Shown here: positions 46,635 to 55,580 of the stretch, one piece after another
Position numbering within the stretch: the first letter of the stretch is position 1
How the letters are laid out: each line of letters starts with the position of its first letter
Assembly: GCA_028867755.1 (NCBI GenBank)
Contig: JAGWFT010000001.1
Coordinates: 1,067,992 to 1,131,991, forward strand
DNA: 64,000 nt
Reading direction: 5' to 3'
Origin: Nitrososphaerota archaeon
GTDB taxonomy: Archaea > Thermoproteota > Nitrososphaeria > Nitrososphaerales > Nitrosopumilaceae
Notes under the pieces: model-generated
The model's database searches: none
What the model saw: the letters and a program-made list of their open reading frames with translations, nothing else
Told to the model about the DNA's origin: nothing
Program-made: the position numbers and the translations under genes

Positions 46635-47675
46635 ATGAAAGCAGCTTATGTAAAAGGGCCATCAAATGTAGAGATCAAAAATGTCGAAAGACCACAAGTC
46701 GGAAGTAGCGACGTCATAGTGACAATGAAGGCATGTGGGGTATGCGGATCAGACCTGGAAAAAATTTACGGGCAGTACAGTCAGCCATCCATGAGACTGG
46801 GCCACGAGCCATCTGGAACAATATCTCAAGTGGGAACCAATGTAAAAGAATTCAAGAAAGGAGACAGAGTTTTTGTCCATCATCACGTACCATGTTACTC
46901 GTGCCACTTTTGTACGCACGGAAATGAGACAATGTGCCAGAAATATTCCGAGACAAATCTTAGTCCATGCGGTCTTGCCGAGGAATTTCTTGTCCCTGAT
47001 TGGAACGTCTCCCACGGAGGAGTAATAAAATTACCAGATCACATAAGCTTTGAAGAGGCGTCCATGATAGAGCCCCTTGCATGTTGCATTAGAGCATGGA
47101 ACAAAGTCAAGTTCAAACATGGAGACTCGGTTGCAATTCTTGGGGCGGGCCCAACAGGTATGATGCATGTAATGCTAAGCAAAACTTTTGGAATAAAAGA
47201 CATCTTCTGTTTTGACATAAACAATTTCCGACTAGACTTTGCCAAAAAACTTGGAATAACGGATGCTATCCATTCTACCGACCCAGAAGCACATCAAAAA
47301 ATTCTTGCCGGAACTGAAAATAGAGGAGTAGATATAGCAATAGTGGCCACTGGAAGTCTTGGTGCAATTTCACAGTCAATTGACATAGTTAGAAAAGGCG
47401 GAACAGTAGTTCTTTTTGGCGTACCTTCAAAAGATGCAAAAATGCCTATTGATGTTAGTAAAGTGTACTCAAAAGAGATAACTATAACACCAAGCTATGC
47501 TGCATCCGAAATCGATACAAATTCTGCGCTCAAACTAATAGAAGAAAAAATAGATGTGAACAGATTGATTACACATAGGTTTGATCTTTCTGAATCTGCA
47601 AAAGCACTAGAATACGCTCATCAAGGAAACGATTCAATGAAGATAGTTGTAACAAATTCAGAAAGGCTTAACTAA
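46635..47675 (+). CDS. Zinc-dependent medium-chain alcohol dehydrogenase
   Basis: A 346-residue MDR enzyme. The catalytic zinc is held by CGVCGSD and GHEPSG; the structural zinc cysteines are CYSCHFCTHGNETMC; the nucleotide loop is ILGAGPTG. Sorbitol-, threonine- or other polyol dehydrogenase are options. The next gene, encoding an LsrF-like aldolase, starts 22 bases after its stop, so they may act in series on a sugar-like compound. Confidence 0.87.
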   Translation: MKAAYVKGPSNVEIKNVERPQVGSSDVIVTMKACGVCGSDLEKIYGQYSQPSMRLGHEPSGTISQVGTNVKEFKKGDRVFVHHHVPCYSCHFCTHGNETMCQKYSETNLSPCGLAEEFLVPDWNVSHGGVIKLPDHISFEEASMIEPLACCIRAWNKVKFKHGDSVAILGAGPTGMMHVMLSKTFGIKDIFCFDINNFRLDFAKKLGITDAIHSTDPEAHQKILAGTENRGVDIAIVATGSLGAISQSIDIVRKGGTVVLFGVPSKDAKMPIDVSKVYSKEITITPSYAASEIDTNSALKLIEEKIDVNRLITHRFDLSESAKALEYAHQGNDSMKIVVTNSERLN

Positions 47676-47697
47676 GGCAAATTTTTTGGAAGAAGAT

Positions 47698-48552
47698 ATG
47701 GATTGGGGATTAAAAAATCGACTTGCACGCATAATAAAACATCATGATAACCGAGGAGTAATGCTTGCTGTAGACCATGGCTATTTCCTAGGACCTACAG
47801 AAAGATTAGAAAATCCAAGAAAGACGATTGCGCCTTTGTTGCCTCATGCTGACTCATTAATGCTTACACGTGGGGTTTTGAGAACATCGGTAGATGCGTC
47901 ATATCCTATTCCTGTAGTGCTTAGAGTTTCAGGTGGCTCTAGCATAATTGGCAAAGACCTCTCAAACGAAAAAATAACCACATCAATAAAGGAGGCAATT
48001 AGATTAAACGTGTCAGCACTTGCAATGTCAATATTTGTAGGCGCGTCTCATGAGCACGAATCACTTGTAAGCCTTGGCAATCTAGTAAACGAAGGCGAGG
48101 AATATGGAATACCAGTTCTTGCTGTCACAGCAGTAGGAAAGGAATTGGAAAAACGAGACGCAAGATACTTGGGTCTAGCATGCAGAATAGCTGCTGAATT
48201 TGGCGCACACCTAGTAAAAACATACTATTGTGAGAATTTTGAAAAAGTTGTAAACGCTTGTCCTGTACCAGTCATAATTGCAGGAGGCCCAAAACTAGCA
48301 ACAGAGTTAGATGCGTTAAAACTTACCTACGATGCAATCCATTCAGGTGCTGCTGGAGTAGACATGGGAAGAAACATTTGGCAATCAGATCATCCAGTTG
48401 CAATGCTCAAAGCTGTCAAAGCTATAGTACACCAGAATTTAACAGTAAAAGAAGCCTATGAGATATTCAACAAGCTAAAACATGTTGAAAAACCAGCAGC
48501 AGCAACAAAGCCTGCCACTAAATCTGGCCAGAAATCTAGTCGGAAATCTTAG
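47698..48552 (+). CDS. LsrF/DhnA-type class I aldolase
   Basis: About 284 residues from the ATG at 47698 (a TTG at 47686 is an alternative). Family segments are AVDHGYFLGPTERL, LMLTRGVLRTSV, HLVKTYYCENFEK (Schiff-base Lys), IIAGGPK and GVDMGRNIWQSDHP. The closest recognised relative by eye is bacterial LsrF (thiolase in autoinducer-2 breakdown); other members make ADH in archaeal aromatic synthesis or split fructose-bisphosphate. Basic Lys/Ser-rich tail of unknown role. It pairs with the dehydrogenase just upstream. Confidence 0.82.
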   Translation: MDWGLKNRLARIIKHHDNRGVMLAVDHGYFLGPTERLENPRKTIAPLLPHADSLMLTRGVLRTSVDASYPIPVVLRVSGGSSIIGKDLSNEKITTSIKEAIRLNVSALAMSIFVGASHEHESLVSLGNLVNEGEEYGIPVLAVTAVGKELEKRDARYLGLACRIAAEFGAHLVKTYYCENFEKVVNACPVPVIIAGGPKLATELDALKLTYDAIHSGAAGVDMGRNIWQSDHPVAMLKAVKAIVHQNLTVKEAYEIFNKLKHVEKPAAATKPATKSGQKSSRKS

Positions 48553-49027
48553 ACAGATGCACGTGTACAATCTTCCATTTTTGGGACTTTACTAAAACAA
48601 ATGTTCCTCGGCTTTCCATTGAAAGATGCTGGCCTCGAAAGCTATAGTTATCAACAATCATTCCAGTTTGTCTTATAACAAAAGTTACCACTGCGCAATT
48701 CTCAAATATGTCTACACGTGTATTTTTAATTTCATGTTCATAATCAGATATACTAACAAACCTTAGCTGTTGTAATGCAATGGTAGTAGCATAGTCTTTC
48801 AAGTCAAAAGGCGGAACATCACTATAACTTGAAAATCTAGGATCATCAAGTTGGATTGCACTTAGTGGTGCCAAGTTCTTTGTCTTTCCAGCGTTGAAGA
48901 AAGTTGCAACTATATCAATTATCTCGTCTTTATCGCCCAAAATCGATATGGTTTGAGATAATTCTAGTTTAAGTCTTGTGAAACGTAGACCAAATCTGTC
49001 ACTAGTGTTGAAATATTCATGAGGCAA
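48536..49027 (-). CDS. SnoaL/NTF2-like protein
   Basis: A 163-residue protein with a predicted cone-shaped NTF2 fold: helices DEIIDIVATFFNAGKTKNL, then sheet strands (RVDIFENCAVVTFVIRQ, GTFVLVKSQKWKIVHVHLSK). Such folds bind small molecules or mediate dimerisation; no catalytic residues stand out. It overlaps the LsrF-like gene end by 17 bases. The start could lie a little further in, near the LSQTISILG segment. Confidence 0.65.
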   Translation of the reverse strand: MPHEYFNTSDRFGLRFTRLKLELSQTISILGDKDEIIDIVATFFNAGKTKNLAPLSAIQLDDPRFSSYSDVPPFDLKDYATTIALQQLRFVSISDYEHEIKNTRVDIFENCAVVTFVIRQTGMIVDNYSFRGQHLSMESRGTFVLVKSQKWKIVHVHLSKISD

Positions 49028-49064
49028 TAATGGTATTTTTGATAATTTTATTCGTTTTCACTAG

Positions 49065-49108
49065 CAATATTTATAAATTATTTCAGAGGGAAAAATCATA
49101 GACTAAAA
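49065..49108 (+). promoter_or_regulatory. ilvBN-leuAB promoter
   Basis: A clear box A (TTTATAAAT, about 49070-49078) puts transcription start near 49098-49104, just before the leader ORF at 49109 but about 100 bases before ilvB. Other biosynthetic genes in the window (ilvD, trpE) have box A 25-30 bases from the gene itself, so this long 5' leader is unusual here. Confidence 0.65.
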
Positions 49109-49171
49109 ATGAAGTTAGGAGGTTCGGCAAGCATTTCTTGTATTCTGCTGCTAGTCGACCTTCTGCTGTAG
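49109..49171 (+). CDS. Putative branched-chain leader peptide (20 aa)
   Basis: The ORF reads MKLGGSASISCILLLVDLLL and stops with TAG. Ten of 20 residues are Leu, Ile or Val, and eight of the last nine (ILLLVDLLL) are. Four of the Leu codons are CTG, in two adjacent pairs. It begins a few bases after the inferred transcription start, so it would be translated nearly leaderless. Its stop codon lies inside a hairpin followed by T5. It lies directly upstream of ilvB-ilvN-leuA-leuB, whose products make leucine, valine and isoleucine. It fits a ribosome-stalling attenuator. The alternative is a chance ORF; the arrangement argues against that but does not prove it. Confidence 0.6.
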   Translation: MKLGGSASISCILLLVDLLL

Positions 49172-49188
49172 ATTACAGCAAAGTTTTT
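49165..49188 (+). terminator. Attenuator-like hairpin plus T5
   Basis: GCTGTA (49165-49170) and TACAGC (49174-49179) pair around a three-base loop, followed by AAAG and TTTTT (49184-49188). The stem overlaps the last codons and stop of the leader ORF. The stem is short, but archaeal polymerases also stop at U-tracts. The repeated CTGCTG (49153-49158 and 49163-49168) could give competing pairs with CAGC. Confidence 0.5.
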
Positions 49189-49201
49189 GGAGTTAAAAAT
49201 T

Positions 49202-50890
49202 ATGGAAAAAATGTCAGGTGCTAGGTCTTTAATGGTTGCCCTCGAGAAAGAGGGTGCAAACATAGTCTTCGGACTACCCGGAGGCGCAAATCTTCCAATT
49301 TATGATGAGCTTTACAAAAGCAACATCAGACATATTCTTGTCAGACACGAGCAGTCTGCATCACACATGGCAGACGGTTTTGGAAGAGTCAGCAGAAGAC
49401 CTGGAGTATGTTTTGCAACTTCAGGTCCTGGAGCAACTAATATCGTAACGGGAATTGCTACTGCACAGGCAGATTCTGCCCCGATGATTGCAGTTACTGG
49501 ACAAGTACCTACAAAAATGATTGGAAAAGATGCATTTCAAGAAAGCGATATCATCGGAATTACAAACCCCATAGTAAAATATGCATTTCAGCCCATGACT
49601 GCAGCAGAAATCCCCGAAGTGGTAAAAAAAGCATTTTACATTTCATCTACAGGTAGACCTGGCCCTGTGCTAATTGATATTCCAAAAGATGTTCAACAAA
49701 ATGAAGCTGAGATGGTATTTCCTTCAGAAGTAAAAATAAGAGGATACCATCCATGGGTAGACCCAGACATTCGAGAAATTGAGCGAGCAATAAACATGCT
49801 ACTTGCTGCTGAAAAACCAGTAATCTTGGCAGGTGGTGGTGTAATAATTTCTGGAGCCTTTGCAGAGCTCCAGTCAATAGCAGAATTATTAATGATTCCA
49901 GTAGTAACAACATTCAAAGGAAAAGGCTCATTTCCAGAAAATCATCCTCTTTCCCTAGGACCAATAGGAATGCACGGACATGCAGAAGCCAACAAGATCA
50001 TGGTCGAAGCTGACTGCGTACTTGCATGTGGTTCTAGATTTTCAGATAGGTCTGTAGGAACATTTGAAGAATTTGAAAGAAATCTCAAGATAATACACAT
50101 GGATGTAGACCCAGCTGAGATAGGAAAAAACCAAACTACTCACATAGCAGTAGTGGGCGACATCAAGGCCTCGCTTAGAATAATGGTAAAAATGTTAATC
50201 CAAAAGGCCACCAAGCGACCTGGAGATAATCCATGGTTAAAGCGTGTGAACGAGACTAGAGAGTACTTTAGACAAAATCTAAAGCTTCATTCTCACCCAT
50301 TGGGGGCAGCAAAGGTTCTAAGAAAATTAAGAGAGGTGCTCCCACCACAATCAATTGTAACAACCGAAGTAGGACAACATCAAATGTGGGCGTCATTATT
50401 TTTTGACGTTATACATCCAGGGACATTTTTTAGCTCCACTGGTCTTGGCACAATGGGTTGGGGTTTTCCTGCTGCGATTGGCGCCAAAGCTGCCAAGCCA
50501 GAAGTTCCAGTAGTAGACATAGCAGGAGAGGGAAGTTTTAACATGACTGAGAACTCACTTGCAGTTTCAGTATTAGATGACTTGCCTGTGATAGTATTTT
50601 TGTTAAACAACTTTTCACTTGGAATGGTTGCCCAGTGGCAGAGGACATTTTATGACAGACGCATGATAGGAATAGATCTCAAGAATTGCCCAGACTATGT
50701 CAAATTAGCCGAGTCTTACGGAGCCCAAGGCATAAGAGCACAGAGCATAGACGAGATTGGAAAGGCAGTTCAAACTGCACTAAAAAGCAACATAGCCACA
50801 GTAATTGACATTCCAATCGACCCTCAAGAAGATGTCTTGCCATTTGTGGCCCCTGGAACATCACTCAAGGAAATGATATTGCCATCATAA
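49202..50890 (+). CDS. ilvB: Acetolactate synthase large subunit
   Basis: About 562 residues. A ThDP enzyme that joins pyruvate with pyruvate or 2-oxobutyrate. Seen: VFGLPGGANLPIYDEL, catalytic Glu in ILVRHEQSASHMADGF, FATSGPGATN, and the ThDP motif IAGEGSFNMTENSLAVSV..NNFSLGMVAQWQ. The ATG at 49202 is preferred over a TTG at 49187 because GGAG (49189-49192) is placed as a ribosome-binding site and the family sequence starts there. It is first in ilvB-ilvN-leuA-leuB. Confidence 0.95.
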   Translation: MEKMSGARSLMVALEKEGANIVFGLPGGANLPIYDELYKSNIRHILVRHEQSASHMADGFGRVSRRPGVCFATSGPGATNIVTGIATAQADSAPMIAVTGQVPTKMIGKDAFQESDIIGITNPIVKYAFQPMTAAEIPEVVKKAFYISSTGRPGPVLIDIPKDVQQNEAEMVFPSEVKIRGYHPWVDPDIREIERAINMLLAAEKPVILAGGGVIISGAFAELQSIAELLMIPVVTTFKGKGSFPENHPLSLGPIGMHGHAEANKIMVEADCVLACGSRFSDRSVGTFEEFERNLKIIHMDVDPAEIGKNQTTHIAVVGDIKASLRIMVKMLIQKATKRPGDNPWLKRVNETREYFRQNLKLHSHPLGAAKVLRKLREVLPPQSIVTTEVGQHQMWASLFFDVIHPGTFFSSTGLGTMGWGFPAAIGAKAAKPEVPVVDIAGEGSFNMTENSLAVSVLDDLPVIVFLLNNFSLGMVAQWQRTFYDRRMIGIDLKNCPDYVKLAESYGAQGIRAQSIDEIGKAVQTALKSNIATVIDIPIDPQEDVLPFVAPGTSLKEMILPS

Positions 50891-50899
50891 GGTATATTC

Positions 50900-51391
50900 A
50901 TGTGGTCCATAATTTCCGTACTTGTAGAAAATAAACCTGGAGTGTTATTCAAGGTTACACATCTCTTCAGATCAAGAAATTACAACATAGATAGCATATC
51001 GGTTGGCATAACAGAAAATCCAGAATTTTCTAGAATGACGATTACAACATCTGCTGACGAGAAACAACTCAACCAGATAATCAAACAACTCGATAAAATG
51101 ATAGATACGGTAGAAGTAAAATTATTAGATGAGAAGAAGAGCATATACCGTGAGCTAGTACTAATGAAGATAAAAATAACAAAACCATCAGACATAATGG
51201 AGATAACTGATCTTGCAAACGCCTTCAAGTGTAATGTACACGACGTAAGAAAGTCATCAATCATCGTGGAGATAACAGCAACACCCGACAGGATCAGTGC
51301 ATTTGAAGATCTAGTCAGAGGATACGGTATACTTGAGATAACAAGAACCGGACTTTGTTCACTAGAGCGAGGAGTTGGAAATGAAAGTTAG
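50900..51391 (+). CDS. ilvN: Acetolactate synthase small (regulatory) subunit
   Basis: The 163-residue protein has an N-terminal ACT domain (SVLVENKPGVLFKVTHLFRSRNYNIDSISVG) that binds valine or another branched-chain product, and a C-terminal half that activates IlvB. It follows ilvB by nine bases; its end overlaps leuA by 11 bases. Feedback at protein level here would complement any leader-based control. Confidence 0.94.
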   Translation: MWSIISVLVENKPGVLFKVTHLFRSRNYNIDSISVGITENPEFSRMTITTSADEKQLNQIIKQLDKMIDTVEVKLLDEKKSIYRELVLMKIKITKPSDIMEITDLANAFKCNVHDVRKSSIIVEITATPDRISAFEDLVRGYGILEITRTGLCSLERGVGNES

Positions 51392-52898
51392 AATTTTTGA
51401 TACTACTCTAAGAGATGGGGAACAAACACCTGGCGTTGCATTAACCCCAGAACAAAAGCTTTCAATTGCTCAGAAATTAGATGAATTGGGAGTGGATGCC
51501 ATAGAAGCAGGCTTTCCAATAATCTCAGATGGCGAGAGAAAGGCGGTAAAAGATATAGCCCATGCTAATCTTAGGGCAGAAGTTTGCGGCTTGGCAAGAA
51601 CTGAGAAAAAAGACATAGATGCCGCAGTGACAGCTGGGTTGAAGTACATACACACATTTATTGCAACATCTGACATTCACCTAAAATACAAACTCAATCT
51701 TACACGAGAGCAGGCAGTGGCAAAGGCAATCGAGGCAGTAGAATATGCAAAATCATGTGGATTACAAGTTGAGTTTTCTGCAGAAGATGCAACAAGAACT
51801 GACAGAGAATTTCTCAAAAAAGTTTTCAAAGCAGTAACAGAAGCTGGTGCCGATAGGATAGACATACCAGACACAGTGGGCTATTCTACTCCGCAGTATA
51901 TAGCTTCAATTACAAAAGATGCGATTGATGTTACTCATTTACCTGTCAGTGTTCATTGCCACAATGACTTTGGTTTAGCTGTGGCAAATGCAATATCTGC
52001 AATTCAAGTGGGAGCACAGTGTGCACATGTTACAATAAATGGCATCGGAGAAAGAGCAGGCAATGCATCACTTGAAGAACTTGTCATGGCACTACAATGC
52101 TTACAGTTTGATAAGAAATTTGAGACAAACATCAATACCAAACTTCTCTATGAGACATCACGATATGTTTCAAAGATCGTTGGAGTCCAAGTACAACCAA
52201 ACAAGGCCATAGTGGGAGAAAATGCATTTGGGCATGAATCTGGAATTCACACCCATGGAGTATTGAATAATCCATTAACGTATGAACCAATCAGCCCAGA
52301 ACTTGTAGGTAGGACGCGTTGGTTCCAGGTAGGAAAACATGCTGGAGCACATGGCGTTGCTGCAATGCTAGAGGAATACGGCATCCAGCCATCAAAGGAG
52401 CAGACACATGAGATACTAGAGAGAGTCAAGAAATTAGGAGACCAAGGAAAGCACGTCACAGATGTAGAATTACTATCAATCTCAGGTGAAGTTATGCATC
52501 AGGAAGGATTGAAAAGACTAGTCCACCTAACGGGATTTTCAGTATCTACTGGAATTGGCAACATGCCATATGCATTTGTCAAACTAAACATAGAAGGAAA
52601 AGACTTTGTTGGCACAGATCATGGTGTTGGGCCTGTAGATGCATCAATTAATGCAATACAAAAAATCACTGGGGAGATTGCCAAAGTCAGAATAAAAGAA
52701 TACAAGCTAGATTCAATTTCCGGCGGATCAGAGGCATTATGTGAAGTAACAGTAAAGGTAGAGGATGCATATGGAAATCAGGCTTCTGCAAAATCTATTG
52801 GGGAAGATATTGTAATTACTAGTGTTCAAGCTATGATAGATGGCATTAATAGAATAATGCTCAAAAAAATTCTTAAACAAAAAAACTTGGGACACTAG
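51381..52898 (+). CDS. leuA: 2-isopropylmalate synthase (or citramalate synthase)
   Basis: About 505 residues. It condenses acetyl-CoA with 2-oxoisovalerate (LeuA) or pyruvate (CimA). Seen: IFDTTLRDGEQTPGVAL, SVHCHNDFGLAVANA, NGIGERAGNASLEELV, and the GHESGIHTHGVL metal site, then a C-terminal LeuA regulatory domain from about residue 370. GGAG six bases before the ATG at 51381 fixes the start; a TTG two codons earlier is possible. Its place beside leuB favours leucine, but citramalate synthase cannot be ruled out by eye. Confidence 0.9.
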   Translation: MKVRIFDTTLRDGEQTPGVALTPEQKLSIAQKLDELGVDAIEAGFPIISDGERKAVKDIAHANLRAEVCGLARTEKKDIDAAVTAGLKYIHTFIATSDIHLKYKLNLTREQAVAKAIEAVEYAKSCGLQVEFSAEDATRTDREFLKKVFKAVTEAGADRIDIPDTVGYSTPQYIASITKDAIDVTHLPVSVHCHNDFGLAVANAISAIQVGAQCAHVTINGIGERAGNASLEELVMALQCLQFDKKFETNINTKLLYETSRYVSKIVGVQVQPNKAIVGENAFGHESGIHTHGVLNNPLTYEPISPELVGRTRWFQVGKHAGAHGVAAMLEEYGIQPSKEQTHEILERVKKLGDQGKHVTDVELLSISGEVMHQEGLKRLVHLTGFSVSTGIGNMPYAFVKLNIEGKDFVGTDHGVGPVDASINAIQKITGEIAKVRIKEYKLDSISGGSEALCEVTVKVEDAYGNQASAKSIGEDIVITSVQAMIDGINRIMLKKILKQKNLGH

Positions 52899-53915
52899 AT
52901 GTACAAAATATCTCTTATAACTGGAGATGGCATAGGTCCCGAATTATCCGAATCTGTTATAGACATACTGCATGCGATAAATGACAAGATTGGACTAAAG
53001 ATAGAAATCAATACAGTTGAAGCAGGTGATGCTGCATTAAAAAAAACTGGCAAGGCACTTCCCGATTCAGCTCTGGATACAATAAAAAAATCTGATACAT
53101 GCCTAAAAGCTCCAGTAGGAGAAAGTGCTGCAGATGTCATTGTGTTTTTACGAAGAGAGTTGAACCTTTATGCCAACATAAGGCCTGCAAAATCATATCC
53201 CAACATGCCTGCCCTTAAAGAAAACATTGACTTGGTCATAGTACGAGAAAACACAGAAGACCTCTACACAGGAATGGAGTTTGAGGTAGACAACTCTGCA
53301 ATTGCATTGAGAACCATATCAGAATATGCTTCAAACCGTATTGCAAAATATGCCTGTATTGTTGCAAATCAAAGAAATAAGCAAAAAAGGGTAACCTGCG
53401 TTCACAAGTCAAATGTCATGAGAAAGACAGATGGCCTTTTTGCAAGATCATGTGCTGCGGCAGCAAAGGACTTTCCCAATATCACGTTTGACCAGATGTA
53501 TGTAGATGCATGTGCCATGAACCTCATCAGACAGCCAGAGTCTTTTGATGTCATAGTGACAACTAACTTGTTTGGAGACATTTTATCTGATGAGGCTGCT
53601 CAAGTAGTTGGTGGGCTTGGTATGGCACCTGCTGCCAACATTGGAGATAATTTTGCCTTGTTTGAGCCTGTCCATGGAGCAGCTTTTGATATTGCAGGAA
53701 AACAAGCTGCCAATCCGTCTTCTTTTATCCTATCTGCAAAAATGATGTTTGAGTGGTTAGGAATGAAAAACAATGATGCAATGTCTTTTACTGTGGCAAA
53801 GAAGATAGAAGAGGCGGTGTATGGGGTCGTAAGAGAAGGAATCAAGACTAGAGACATTGGCGGAAACAAAACAACCAAAGAATTTACTCAGCATGTAATT
53901 TCAAAACTTACTTGA
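52899..53915 (+). CDS. leuB: 3-isopropylmalate dehydrogenase-type enzyme
   Basis: A 338-residue beta-decarboxylating dehydrogenase using NAD(P). Seen: LITGDGIGPEL, REN..EDLYTGMEFE, the metal-binding TTNLFGDILSDEAAQVVGGLGMAP and EPVHGAAFDIAGK. Its ATG directly follows the leuA stop. Isocitrate and homoisocitrate dehydrogenases share the fold, but the operon favours isopropylmalate. It converges on the next gene with eight bases of overlap. Confidence 0.88.
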   Translation: MYKISLITGDGIGPELSESVIDILHAINDKIGLKIEINTVEAGDAALKKTGKALPDSALDTIKKSDTCLKAPVGESAADVIVFLRRELNLYANIRPAKSYPNMPALKENIDLVIVRENTEDLYTGMEFEVDNSAIALRTISEYASNRIAKYACIVANQRNKQKRVTCVHKSNVMRKTDGLFARSCAAAAKDFPNITFDQMYVDACAMNLIRQPESFDVIVTTNLFGDILSDEAAQVVGGLGMAPAANIGDNFALFEPVHGAAFDIAGKQAANPSSFILSAKMMFEWLGMKNNDAMSFTVAKKIEEAVYGVVREGIKTRDIGGNKTTKEFTQHVISKLT

Positions 53916-54249
53916 GATCTGATACTGGGGGCTCTCTTGACCAAAAAAACATTGCAAAGCCAATTGGTATCATTATAGTTACTGCCACACCAAAACATAC
54001 CCAATAAAATGTAGGGTCGATGCCTTTGATTAGAGGCACTGGAAATACAGTATAGGCCCACACAAAGGCAATAAACCCGAGAATTATCTTATTTTTCTTA
54101 AAAACTCTCCATCCAAGTTTTCGTTTTGTTATATAACATTTTTTGCATCGTGTCCTGTCATCTGTCATGCATGAGTTACAACAATGCTTTTCACAAAAAT
54201 AGCATGTGTGGTCGCCAAAACCAGAGCCGCAAAAATCACACTGCTGCAC
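53908..54249 (-). CDS. Zinc-finger membrane protein
   Basis: A 113-residue product. The first 40 residues have eight Cys and two His (CDFCGSGFGDHTCYFCEKHCCNSC..CKKC), likely two zinc sites like a B-box/FYVE-like knot. Two hydrophobic helices follow (IILGFIAFVWAYTVFPV, WVCFGVAVTIMIPIGFAMFF). The zinc part would lie in the cytoplasm by the positive-inside rule, since KRKLGWRVFKKNK sits before helix one. Role unknown. Confidence 0.75.
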   Translation of the reverse strand: MQQCDFCGSGFGDHTCYFCEKHCCNSCMTDDRTRCKKCYITKRKLGWRVFKKNKIILGFIAFVWAYTVFPVPLIKGIDPTFYWVCFGVAVTIMIPIGFAMFFWSREPPVSDLK

Positions 54250-54281
54250 AGGTAACTGTTGTAAGATCCAGATTTATCTTT

Positions 54282-55571
54282 TTACGGAAACAGCCTTTCT
54301 GGATCTCTTGGATAGAGAACAACTTCCCTTACATTATCAATCTTAGTCAGGACTGACATTAATCTGTCAAGGCCCAGACCCCATCCAGAATGTGGAGGCA
54401 TACCCCAATCAAATGCCTTGAGGTGATCTTCGAATTGAGACGGGTTTAGTCCTTGTTCGGTCAATCTTTCCCTAAGCTTGTTTGGATCGTGCAGACGCCT
54501 TCCACCTGATGATAACTCAAGATACCCATATTGCAAATCAAATGACTTGGATAGTGATTGATCATCTTCTTTTTCGTGTATGTAAAATGGCTTGAGCTTC
54601 ATAGGCCAGTCTATCAAAAAGTAGAACCCGGAATGTAGTTCTCCAAGTTTTCTCAAATGAGAGTCTAGTAAATCGTCACCATTTGCAAGACTAATGCCTT
54701 CTTTGCCAAGTTCTTCGATAGCTTGCTTGTAAGTTATTTTCTCAAATGGCGTCTTGGGTTTTTTGATATCAATTCCTAGAATTTTTTGTTCGTCTATACA
54801 GTTCTTTTCAACATATTCAAAAACATTGGTCACAAGTTTTTCTAGAATTTCTGCAACATCAAGATAATCCATGAAATCAGCTTCAATGTCTACACTTGTA
54901 AATTCGGTAAGATGTCTAACGGTATGCGATTTTTCTGCCCTGTAAAACGATGCTATTTCAAAAACTCTTTCAAGCCCAATTGTTAGCTGCTCTTTGTAAA
55001 GTTGCGGGCTCTGTGCAAGATATGCTTGCTTGTCAAAATATTTCAGAGAGAACAGGTTTGCACCCCCTTCACTGGCGCTTCCAATTATTTTTGGTGTATT
55101 TACTTCAATGAAACCAAGATCTACCAAAGTTTTTCGCATTGATTGCAATACATGGTGGCGCATTTTGAAAATGGCCGCAGTTTTCTGATTTCTTAGATCA
55201 AGCGCTCGTGCATTTAATCTATTATCAATATTACTTTCTAACCTTCCTATTGGGTCAATTGGTAAAGGATGTACTGCACGTGACAAGATTTCTATCTTTT
55301 CTGATTTTATCTCAAATGGAAAATCTCTTGATTTAGTGTCTTGTATTGCACCAGTGATTCTCACTACACTTTGCCTATTGAGGTCTTTTACTTGCTTGAT
55401 GCCCGCTTCTCCAACCACCACCACTTGGGCAACTCCTGTAACGTCTCTGAGTGTGAGAAAAGTGAGTTTTCCCAGTTCACGAAGGTCTTCTACCCAGCCT
55501 CCAACCACTACCTTTTGACCTTTCAGGGACTGGTTTATGCTACCAATATAGTGTGTCCTTTTCAAATCCAA
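54282..55571 (-). CDS. aspS: Aspartyl-tRNA synthetase (second copy, discriminating-like)
   Basis: A 429-residue archaeal-type AspRS: OB-fold GWVEDLRELGKLTFLTL, PLPIDPIGRLESNIDNRLNAR linker, SEGGANLF, FYRAEKSHTVRHLTEFTSVDIE, and GLGLDRLMSVL. Unlike the copy at 6.1 kb it lacks the Pro of the anticodon loop (TKSRDFPFEI) and has the usual PLPIDP. It is probably the enzyme specific for tRNA-Asp. It and the NusA-like gene lie in line on the minus strand. Confidence 0.88.
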   Translation of the reverse strand: MDLKRTHYIGSINQSLKGQKVVVGGWVEDLRELGKLTFLTLRDVTGVAQVVVVGEAGIKQVKDLNRQSVVRITGAIQDTKSRDFPFEIKSEKIEILSRAVHPLPIDPIGRLESNIDNRLNARALDLRNQKTAAIFKMRHHVLQSMRKTLVDLGFIEVNTPKIIGSASEGGANLFSLKYFDKQAYLAQSPQLYKEQLTIGLERVFEIASFYRAEKSHTVRHLTEFTSVDIEADFMDYLDVAEILEKLVTNVFEYVEKNCIDEQKILGIDIKKPKTPFEKITYKQAIEELGKEGISLANGDDLLDSHLRKLGELHSGFYFLIDWPMKLKPFYIHEKEDDQSLSKSFDLQYGYLELSSGGRRLHDPNKLRERLTEQGLNPSQFEDHLKAFDWGMPPHSGWGLGLDRLMSVLTKIDNVREVVLYPRDPERLFP

Positions 55572-55580
55572 CTAGTTTTC

